A stretch of 64,000 nt of DNA from NCBI GenBank assembly GCA_002452265.1, contig DKEW01000080.1, forward strand, positions 1 to 64,000. Reading direction: 5' to 3'. How positions within the stretch are numbered: position 1 is the first letter of the stretch; each line of letters begins with the position of its first letter. Origin of the DNA: Pelobacter sp. UBA6812 (GTDB lineage Bacteria; Desulfobacterota; Desulfuromonadia; Desulfuromonadales; Syntrophotaleaceae). This document shows positions 57,664-64,000 of the stretch, piece after piece. The notes beneath the pieces were generated by a model. That model searched no databases. It worked only from the letters and a program-made list of their open reading frames with translations, and was not told the DNA's origin. A program made the position numbers and the translations under genes.

Positions 57664-59148
57664 CTACAATCCGTTGTTCGCCATCGACACCAGCTGGAGA
57701 TAGGCATCCCCACTGCCATCGGGCTTTTTGTTGAGCAACAGCAGGACGCTTTTCACCTTCCCTTGGTGTTCGACCAGGGCAAAGTCCAGAATGAATGCCT
57801 CCATGGCCGGGAAAGGGTCCGTGACTATGAGTCGTTGACCATTCCAGTGCAACGCAACGAGATGATCCTGCCCCGAAGGCTTGCCGACCAAGGGCAGTCC
57901 CATGGAACGTTCCCGGCGAATCGTGTAGGCGGTACCGTCGGAGGCTACAGAAATGCGCGGCGGCAGGGTCCACCATGTTTCACGTACCATGTCTTCCTTG
58001 CTGAGGCCTGAGCGGTACTCGGGGGTCTCCAATGGCACGGCGATGCGAGGCCCAACAAACTCACCCAGATCGTAAAGCAAGGTCCCACCCGGTAGTGGTA
58101 GGCCACTGTCGAGAGCGACGAGGCGCAGCTGTTTGTCGGCCGTCCATTGCAGAGCGGTGGTGTCGTCAAGAGGTGTGATATCGAACAGGTTGCTGTGTGC
58201 CCATGATACCGGTTCGCTATCGGCTTGCCAAATCTGGTCTTTTTGGGATAACGGGAGTACCGGACCATTCCATATGGTGTAGGTTCCACGGGTCTGCATC
58301 AGACCCTTGTCCCCAATCAGGCGTACAAAAGCATGGGGACCATTGCTGGCCGTAAATCCCAGGTGGTCTGACTCGAGAATGGTGCTGGTTACCTGAGAGT
58401 CGGTTCCTTCGTAGATACCCTTCAGATCATCCGCCCATACCGCAGCCAGTTCTGTGTGGCCGTCTCCATCTGGATCGCCACTTTCAAGATAAAGCGCGCG
58501 TAGGGCTTTGCTGCCGGTCGTGTAGGCGCCGAGAGGCTGCAGTACATTGTCTTGCAGGTGATATCGTTGTACGCCGGAATCGCTTTGCAACGCCAGTTCC
58601 AGGCCTTGATCCGCGGTTTCTGCCAGGAATGCAAGACTGTGTGGACGCCCCGGCAGGGGCACGGGGCCAAGCAGATTGGATACCCTCCGGGGTTCGGCTA
58701 CCACGATTGGGGCTGCAACTAACGGCGTCGTTGTCTGAACAACCGGGGCGGCTATGGCTGCCTTTGGGGCGGCAGGTGGCGCGACAGCCGGTAAAGTTGT
58801 CAGGGAGTGGCGTTCAAAGGCAATAATGGCCGTGTCGGCGGCCCGGCGCAAAATCGCTATGTTTGAGTCCTTGTTCTCGCGCAGTTCCAGAATCAGGCCG
58901 CTTTCGCCGGCCGTGGACTCGCTGGCAGTCCGCACCGCAAATCCGTGCAGCAGGATCTGCTCCAGCACTTCCTGTACGGCCACGGTTTCCAGCGGCGAGT
59001 CAGCCGTTGAGACCAGCAGCAGTTCCTTGGCTCCCTGCCAGTCCGCCAGAGCGTTATCGATTTTTGGCCAGGGAACATTCGTGGCGAAGGCCGGGCTGGA
59101 TATCAGCAAACAAAACAGGACAATGAGACATCGGATCGGTAATTTCAT
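57664..59148 (-). CDS. Exported FG-GAP/VCBS-like repeat protein
   Basis: 494 residues. Signal peptide (CLIVLFCLLISSPAFA), then a small domain that resembles a beta-alpha sensor or CsgG-like region (LLLVSTADSPLETVAVQEVLEQILL), an Ala/Pro-rich linker (AVAPPAAPKAAIAAPVV), and a C-terminal propeller-like part with FG-GAP calcium loops such as DPDGDGHTELAAVW. No enzyme motif. Likely outer-membrane or surface-associated. It shares layout with the 570-residue protein upstream, although overall identity looks low. Function unknown. Confidence 0.6.
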   Translation of the reverse strand: MKLPIRCLIVLFCLLISSPAFATNVPWPKIDNALADWQGAKELLLVSTADSPLETVAVQEVLEQILLHGFAVRTASESTAGESGLILELRENKDSNIAILRRAADTAIIAFERHSLTTLPAVAPPAAPKAAIAAPVVQTTTPLVAAPIVVAEPRRVSNLLGPVPLPGRPHSLAFLAETADQGLELALQSDSGVQRYHLQDNVLQPLGAYTTGSKALRALYLESGDPDGDGHTELAAVWADDLKGIYEGTDSQVTSTILESDHLGFTASNGPHAFVRLIGDKGLMQTRGTYTIWNGPVLPLSQKDQIWQADSEPVSWAHSNLFDITPLDDTTALQWTADKQLRLVALDSGLPLPGGTLLYDLGEFVGPRIAVPLETPEYRSGLSKEDMVRETWWTLPPRISVASDGTAYTIRRERSMGLPLVGKPSGQDHLVALHWNGQRLIVTDPFPAMEAFILDFALVEHQGKVKSVLLLLNKKPDGSGDAYLQLVSMANNGL

Positions 59149-59237
59149 ATTTTATCCCTTGGTGCAACGCGAAGGGTCTCTATCAAGAATGCGGCCGGTG
59201 CATGCTCGCACCGGCCAAGGATTCATTGAACGGTTGA

Positions 59238-60713
59238 TCAGTAGGTCCAGGCCAAGGTCAGGCAGTTGACGAAAGCCGGGTCGTCCCCAAACTGATCCTT
59301 GATGCCGTCGCCGGGCAGGAAAGTCGAAAAAATATAATCGACGGAAAAGTTTTTACTGAAAGCGTACATCAGCTGCATGTCGACGGTGGTGCCAGCGTAG
59401 TCATCTACTTTTTTACCTGGGTTGCGAACATTGGTCAGGTTGTCCGTTGCATCATACCAGATGAAAAACGCCTGAGTCTTGTACATCAGGTTGGGCAGCC
59501 AGTGAGAGAGATCGCCACGCGAGCCGATAGCGATGAGTTTCTGGCCTGGATTGTCGCCACTGCCGCCGTTACCGATGCCACCGTAACGATGACTTGAGAG
59601 AGCGCGTTCAGGCGCATAGGAATAAAGGGTCGCTCCGTAACTCTGACCGATGTCTTCACCGAGAATATTGCCATCCATCCCCATCAGGCCGGAGAAACGG
59701 CCGATGTCGGTAATGCCCACCCAGCCTTCTACATCGTCATCTGAAGCATCGTCATCGCCTTGGGTATAGCGGAAAGCGACGTAAGGATTAAACGCTTTGG
59801 CTACGGTCATCTCTACCCCGGCATACATGGACCAGCTCGAGATATCCGCACCGCTGTCAAACTCGCCATCGGCGGCAATTACTTCGAAGCAGGGTTTGAA
59901 CCAGCCGGCCTGTCCAGTAGCTTCGAGGCCGTAATAGGTGATCTGTGCTTCCTTCGAATCGTTGTCGCTGTAGGCCACAATCGGGCTTACCGACATACTC
60001 AGGTTGCCGTTTTTACCATCGCTGTTACCGAAAAAAGCGTTTTGAGGTAGTGCCTGGTTACCGGCCGAGAGATCCTGAGTTAACTTGAAGGTATAGACAT
60101 TCCAGTCGTCGGCGTCAGGACTGCGTAATACATCTTCGGTATCGTACGAACTGGGCAGGCTGGTCCGGTTCTGGATGGGCAGATAAAGCAGTTCATAGCG
60201 AGTCGATGACGTGATGTCGCCACGGAAGCCGAGAAAGGGATGATCGTCACCGTAGAGCAGACCACCGGTTTTGATATCCAATGCACGAATGTCCCAACCC
60301 GCTTCCAGTTCCAGCCAGGGTAAAAACCGGTACAGCAACTCCACCCGCTCGATACCGAACTCGCTGCCCGAGTTCGGTTTGCCTTCCTTGTTTACGGAGC
60401 CTACGTAGTATGAACGGTCAGCCGAATCCTTTTCCATGATGACATCCGCTTCGGCGATCATTTTGACCGACCAGGCGTCACCCGAAGCTTTCCAACCCAG
60501 GCGTAGTTCTGCGCGGGTGTGGTGTCCACCGGTAAGCCCGCCTTCGTTGATGATAAAAGCATCATTTTTTGAACTTTGAAAATCGAAGTTGTTGTAAAAA
60601 GTGGGCTTGATTTTGGCGGTACCGAAAAAATCGATACCAGCCGCTGCGGGCCCTTCTGGAAGCAGTGTCAGGGCCAACACTGCCAGCATCAGACGGCGGA
60701 TGTTTCGCTGCAT
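59238..60713 (-). CDS. Outer-membrane beta-barrel protein
   Basis: 491 residues from ATG 60713 (GGAGG seven bases upstream). Signal peptide (LMLAVLALTLLPEGPAAA), then alternating amphipathic strands with many aromatic-girdle residues: RAELRLGWKASGDAWSVKMIAEAD, VELLYRFLPWLELEAGWDI and ending FVNCLTLAWTY with a terminal aromatic, as in barrels. It resembles alginate-export/porin-like barrels, with Asp-rich loops (GDDDASDDDVEG). Substrate unknown. It has its own good promoter (60838-60866). Confidence 0.72.
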   Translation of the reverse strand: MQRNIRRLMLAVLALTLLPEGPAAAGIDFFGTAKIKPTFYNNFDFQSSKNDAFIINEGGLTGGHHTRAELRLGWKASGDAWSVKMIAEADVIMEKDSADRSYYVGSVNKEGKPNSGSEFGIERVELLYRFLPWLELEAGWDIRALDIKTGGLLYGDDHPFLGFRGDITSSTRYELLYLPIQNRTSLPSSYDTEDVLRSPDADDWNVYTFKLTQDLSAGNQALPQNAFFGNSDGKNGNLSMSVSPIVAYSDNDSKEAQITYYGLEATGQAGWFKPCFEVIAADGEFDSGADISSWSMYAGVEMTVAKAFNPYVAFRYTQGDDDASDDDVEGWVGITDIGRFSGLMGMDGNILGEDIGQSYGATLYSYAPERALSSHRYGGIGNGGSGDNPGQKLIAIGSRGDLSHWLPNLMYKTQAFFIWYDATDNLTNVRNPGKKVDDYAGTTVDMQLMYAFSKNFSVDYIFSTFLPGDGIKDQFGDDPAFVNCLTLAWTY

Positions 60714-60837
60714 GGGTTTTCCTCCTGTCAAAGAAAAAGATCCATCCGGTATGGCCTGCTGGCAAATAGTATGAGATGAATAGGGGCAAGCGGCGATTCC
60801 GGAGGATTAAATTACATCAGGCACTTGTTGTGACGCC

Positions 60838-60866
60838 GATATAGCAGAAATTACCATATCAGTCAA
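60838..60866 (-). promoter_or_regulatory. Predicted sigma-70 promoter of the barrel-protein gene
   Basis: On the minus strand TTGACT (60861-60866), 17 bases, TATATC (60838-60843). Transcription would begin near 60831, with a leader of about 118 bases. The remaining 60732-60930 gap is AT-rich and has no gene. Confidence 0.55.
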
Positions 60867-60930
60867 TTTAAATAAAACAATGTTTTGGCAGGGTTGAATG
60901 GTGTTCGGGGAAATCAAACATAGATGCAGC

Positions 60931-60960
60931 AAAAAGAAAGCCCCGGAGGATATCCGGGGC
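60931..60960 (-). terminator. Intrinsic terminator after the 570-residue FG-GAP gene
   Basis: On the minus strand GCCCCGGA pairs with TCCGGGGC around a five-base loop and is followed by TTTCTTTTT. Confidence 0.8.
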
Positions 60961-60991
60961 TTCGTGTGAAACGTGAAGGTGAAACTGATTT

Positions 60992-62704
60992 TTACTTGAC
61001 CAGGGGGAAGACCAGCAGCTGGCTGCCGCCGTCCTTGCCGAACACCGAACCTGCCTGGGTAGCCACCATCATCACGCGTTTCTGGTCCAGGGTAAGTCCT
61101 TGCAGCGGAAGATCGAGTTCTTCGCCCAGCGTGCCTTTGACAAACATGCCATCACGGAACTTTACTACCGCAAGCCAGCTTTTGCTGACATTTGCGGAGA
61201 TGCCCGGAGCTGATATCAAAGAGGATTCGGAGGCCACGGACAACAGTTCACTGCCGCCGTCGTTGTCGAGATCCACGGCAATGGGCGGTACTTCGAACGC
61301 GGCGAAGTGGGTCTTGGTTTCGCGGGCGTTGGGCTGCTCTTCAAACATGATGCGAGACACCGAGCCGCCCATCATTTTAGGCGATTTGTAGCGCTGTTTG
61401 TCGCCGGAATAAACATACATCAGACCGTCGCGAACAAAAACGGTTTCGGGGTCATGGTCACCATCGAGGTCGGCCATCAGGCTGCCGCCGACGGTGAATC
61501 GGCGGGGCAGTTCAAAGGAAATATCACGGGTCTCAAGCTTGCCGTTTTGCAGCTGCAGTTCCCGTACGATGGTCCCCCAGAAGGTTTCCCGGTCAAAGTT
61601 CTGCGCCAGCAGCAGTTCCCTGCTACCATTCCCGTCGCGATCAAAGGTGCCGAGACTGTAGGGAAGAAACTTTCCGACAGCGGAGAAAGTCCCGTTTGCA
61701 AAATGGTAAACCGAGGAATTCAGGCCGTTGTCTTTCCAGGCCGAAACGGCCAGATACAGCTCGCCGGACGCCGGTTGCCACCAGTGCAGAGCCAGAATCT
61801 GCGGCAGGGTCTCGGGCTGGAATTCCGTGACGGGAACCAGGGTATCTCCGGCCTTGAAAAGTTTGATAACGGTGCCGTCGGTAGCAGCCATCAACAGGTC
61901 GTTGCCTGAACGCACGAAATCAGCCATGACGGCGGCAAAGCCCAGTCCGCCAGGAGTCTGGAATCCGGGCATGGCGATATCGTACCGCACGCCGTGGGCG
62001 CTAGCTACCGGTTTGACCGGGGTCTCAAGGCGGTAAGGTGCTGCGGCTGCGGCTGCGGCTGCGGCAGTCTGCAGGGGTGCCGAAACGGTAGGCAGCAGCT
62101 CGGCAGGCAACGGATAGGCACGCACTACCCTGAACTTGGCGTCACGCACTGTGATGCCATCGCGTCCGGCTAAGACAAACAGGTCAGCCGAAGCGGCACC
62201 TGCAGAAGCAGGCTTGGCCGGCTTTTCGGCCTGGGCAGCGGCAAAATCCTGCCAGTCAAGGGCTGGCAGGGCGGCCTTGAGGGAGCTGTAAAAGCCTTCG
62301 GCTTTGCCGGTATAATCCCAAAACGCGGTACGCAAACCATCGTAGCGGCGAATGCTGTCGCCGCGCTTGATGTCCGCTTTGCCGGTCAGCGCCTTGGTGT
62401 GGGAAAAGCCTTCCTTGATCTGGGTGACCTGCAATACCCCTTTGCTGGAGTCAAGGGTGCCGATGACCTTGCCGGTCACCGGATGGGTGATCTTTTCTCC
62501 AGGTTGGATCACGCTGAAAAGGTCCCCCACCACCAGGCCCTTGGCGGCATCGAGATCGATCAGGTACTCATCTTGTACCGGCAGCACGACATAGCCCGGT
62601 ACCGGTTGCAGATCCCCGACCATATCCTCCAGGGTTCCGGCCGAGGTGGTTCCTGCCGCCACCAGCAGCAGAGCCACCAGCCATACACTAACTTTGGAAA
62701 TCAA
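60992..62704 (-). CDS. Exported FG-GAP/VCBS repeat protein
   Basis: 570 residues from TTG 62704, chosen because AGGAGG lies seven bases upstream. Signal peptide (VSVWLVALLLVAAGTTSAG), an N-terminal FlgT-C-like barrel (VVGDLFSVIQPGEKITHPVTGKVIG), a poly-Ala linker encoded by a hexanucleotide repeat, then integrin-like repeats with calcium-loop motifs DRDGNGSRELLLAQ, DLDGDHDPETVFV and DLDNDGGSELLS. Probably periplasmic or surface-anchored. Function unknown, possibly a partner of the adjacent barrels. Confidence 0.65.
   Translation of the reverse strand: MISKVSVWLVALLLVAAGTTSAGTLEDMVGDLQPVPGYVVLPVQDEYLIDLDAAKGLVVGDLFSVIQPGEKITHPVTGKVIGTLDSSKGVLQVTQIKEGFSHTKALTGKADIKRGDSIRRYDGLRTAFWDYTGKAEGFYSSLKAALPALDWQDFAAAQAEKPAKPASAGAASADLFVLAGRDGITVRDAKFRVVRAYPLPAELLPTVSAPLQTAAAAAAAAAPYRLETPVKPVASAHGVRYDIAMPGFQTPGGLGFAAVMADFVRSGNDLLMAATDGTVIKLFKAGDTLVPVTEFQPETLPQILALHWWQPASGELYLAVSAWKDNGLNSSVYHFANGTFSAVGKFLPYSLGTFDRDGNGSRELLLAQNFDRETFWGTIVRELQLQNGKLETRDISFELPRRFTVGGSLMADLDGDHDPETVFVRDGLMYVYSGDKQRYKSPKMMGGSVSRIMFEEQPNARETKTHFAAFEVPPIAVDLDNDGGSELLSVASESSLISAPGISANVSKSWLAVVKFRDGMFVKGTLGEELDLPLQGLTLDQKRVMMVATQAGSVFGKDGGSQLLVFPLVK
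62040..62063 (-). repeat. Hexanucleotide (GCTGCG)4 tandem repeat in the FG-GAP gene
   Basis: Four exact six-base units encode most of a nine-Ala linker. Slippage would change linker length by two residues without a frameshift. Confidence 0.85.
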
Positions 62705-62765
62705 GGCAAAACCTCCTATCAAGCGGTGCGTGAAATAGTCATATCGATTGCCCGACCGGTAAACA

Positions 62766-62791
62766 AAAGGGGCCGGGCAAAGCCCGGCCCC
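62766..62791 (-). terminator. Intrinsic terminator of the porin gene
   Basis: GGGGCCGGGC and GCCCGGCCCC form a perfect ten-base-pair stem with a three-base loop; on the minus strand it is followed by TTTTGTTT. It separates the porin gene from the FG-GAP gene downstream. Confidence 0.85.
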
Positions 62792-62820
62792 AACGTATCA
62801 CAACAGGTATTGCGAAACAA

Positions 62821-64000
62821 TTAGAACTTGAACTGAATGCGGGCGTCGGTGCGGAACACGTCGTCGCCATTGCCATCGGAAGCCATCGCGTCCCAGGCAT
62901 CGCCAGCTACCAGGTACCCGGCGTTGATGTCGGCGGTGAGACCTTTCATGATGGTGTAGCTGGCGCCAACCACAAATTCGTGACCGATTTCGTTGTCACC
63001 GAGACGAGAATCTTCGGCAGTGTTGTGCCAGAAGTACTTGGCCCAGAGTTTGGTTTTAGCATTCAACTTATGCGAAGCGCCAACGTAGATCAGCTGGTAG
63101 CCCTGGTCGAGCACATAGGGCGCCTGGCTGTAAGAGTTGTCGTCGCAGTAGTTGTCGAAGATGATGACCGAACCAAGGATCGAGGTTGCAATATCGATAA
63201 CTTCGAAGTTTTCGACATCGCTATCACTATCGTCGTCATCGCCTGAAGCATACAGGCCACCCAGGGTGAAGGTGTTTTTGCCAACGGTATAATCGAGTTG
63301 ACCATGGAACAGGTAAGCATTGCGATCGAGGGACTCGCCATCAACCTCGACTTCGCCAGTCAGATATATGCCGGTGAACATCCCGGAGAGGTTGTTCCAC
63401 TTGCCCTTACCAGCCAAGCCAAGCCAGATTTCCTCATCCTGCAGGGTGAAAGTTTCGCCGAAAACAGGCTCCTGGCCCTGGTCCATATAAATGAGGAAAG
63501 CATTCAAACTGTTGCCGCCCTCAAAGACATAGGTAAGGTCAGCAGCATACGCATCATCATACTGGGATTTGTTTACGGAGGGGTTTGCATCTTTGGAATC
63601 GGAGCTTGTGTTCCAGTCGTTACGGAACCAGCCCAGCGAATAGGCCCAGTTGTTTTCCTTGCGGGTCCACTTGACACCACCAGCATTGTCCGACCAAAGA
63701 AGAGCATTGTAACCGACGGGCTGCAGACCGACGGTCAGGCGGGAAGCCGGATCGAAGGGCAGTTCGAGTTCGGTGTAGGCCCAGCGCAGTTCAAACACGT
63801 TGTCGTCGCCGCCGAAGTCAGCACCTTTGCCACCGAATTTGGAGGAACCAAATTCAAAACCGACAACACCTTTGACTTTTTTTTCATCATCGGACACGGT
63901 CATGTCCATGCGGTATTTCAGTTCGCCGAAGAAATCACTGTCGTTTTTGTTTTTCTTGGTGTCGGGCAGGTTAATTTTACCCTGGGAAAGAAGAGCACCG
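62821..64000 (-). CDS. Outer-membrane porin, N-terminus cut by window edge
   Basis: At least 393 residues; the frame stays open to the right edge, so the signal peptide is outside the window (the Met at 63909 is internal). Amphipathic strands typical of a 16-strand porin: VVGFEFGSSKFGGKGADFGG, FELRWAYTELELPFDPASRLTVGLQPVG, YDDAYAADLTYVFEGG and GASYTIMKGLTADINAGYLV, ending in RIQFKF with the C-terminal Phe that directs barrel assembly. Acidic loops (DDDDSDSDVE) resemble those in the neighbouring barrel. Substrate unknown. Confidence 0.8.
   Translation of the reverse strand, partial: GALLSQGKINLPDTKKNKNDSDFFGELKYRMDMTVSDDEKKVKGVVGFEFGSSKFGGKGADFGGDDNVFELRWAYTELELPFDPASRLTVGLQPVGYNALLWSDNAGGVKWTRKENNWAYSLGWFRNDWNTSSDSKDANPSVNKSQYDDAYAADLTYVFEGGNSLNAFLIYMDQGQEPVFGETFTLQDEEIWLGLAGKGKWNNLSGMFTGIYLTGEVEVDGESLDRNAYLFHGQLDYTVGKNTFTLGGLYASGDDDDSDSDVENFEVIDIATSILGSVIIFDNYCDDNSYSQAPYVLDQGYQLIYVGASHKLNAKTKLWAKYFWHNTAEDSRLGDNEIGHEFVVGASYTIMKGLTADINAGYLVAGDAWDAMASDGNGDDVFRTDARIQFKF

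Noticed and set aside
57975..57990. parS-like half site TGTTTCACGT
   Set aside because: Only the left ten bases match; the right arm is not palindromic and the site lies inside a coding sequence.

Overview
The window is a chromosomal segment of a Gram-negative anaerobic-type deltaproteobacterium. Gene content and protein style fit the Desulfuromonadales/Geobacterales (Pelobacter, Syntrophotalea or Desulfuromonas lineage). That placement is an inference from family resemblance, not a database match. Support comes from outer-membrane functions (LolA, heptose epimerase HldD, porins), a JAMM-DinG helicase, HD-GYP and bactofilin proteins, and a replication-origin neighbourhood in the ancestral gene order. 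I see no rRNA, tRNA, CRISPR array, insertion sequence or prophage.

Layout. 1-10.4 kb, leftward: ApbE (cut by the window edge), RimO and YajQ; a chemotaxis unit MCP-CheW-CheA ending in lolA; thiL and lon. 10.6-16.6 kb, leftward: a TANGO2-type protein, a methyltransferase, a TauE/SafE permease, hldD and a JAMM-DinG fusion helicase. 16.9-17.9 kb, rightward: DoxX and an IscU-type scaffold. 17.9-21.3 kb, leftward: an RNA-repair operon of zinc-ribbon protein, archease, RtcB and an SDR. 21.5-24.7 kb, leftward: atpI/atpZ without the rest of an ATP synthase, an HD-GYP protein, an aminotransferase, and a compact structured transcript with a 33-codon ORF. Then come mrcA (rightward) and nth (leftward).

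28-48.4 kb is the origin domain. dnaA, dnaN-recF-gyrB-gyrA, a TPR protein, gpsA and an exonuclease-fold protein run leftward. rpmH-rnpA-yidD-yidC, mnmE-mnmG-rsmG and parA-parB-bactofilin run rightward. The dnaA-rpmH gap has DnaA-box-like sites and AT-rich sequence and is the likely oriC. A near-perfect parS palindrome lies between mnmE and mnmG. This domain is visibly more AT-rich than its flanks.

48.4-64 kb is more accessory: a roughly 600-base gene-free stretch, dinB, a TIM-barrel protein beside a potassium channel, a plant-type glutamate-cysteine ligase, and transketolase followed by a long imperfect hairpin that looks like an interspersed repeat. Next is an ECF sigma/anti-sigma/DUF3106 operon. 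Last is a cell-surface cluster of two integrin-like (FG-GAP/VCBS) proteins and two beta-barrel proteins, the final one cut by the right edge.

No complete undescribed defence or mobile system is visible. The best leads are the structured small-ORF transcript near 24.6 kb, the zinc-ribbon partner of RtcB/archease, the FG-GAP/barrel surface cluster and the hairpin repeat at 55.65-55.77 kb.
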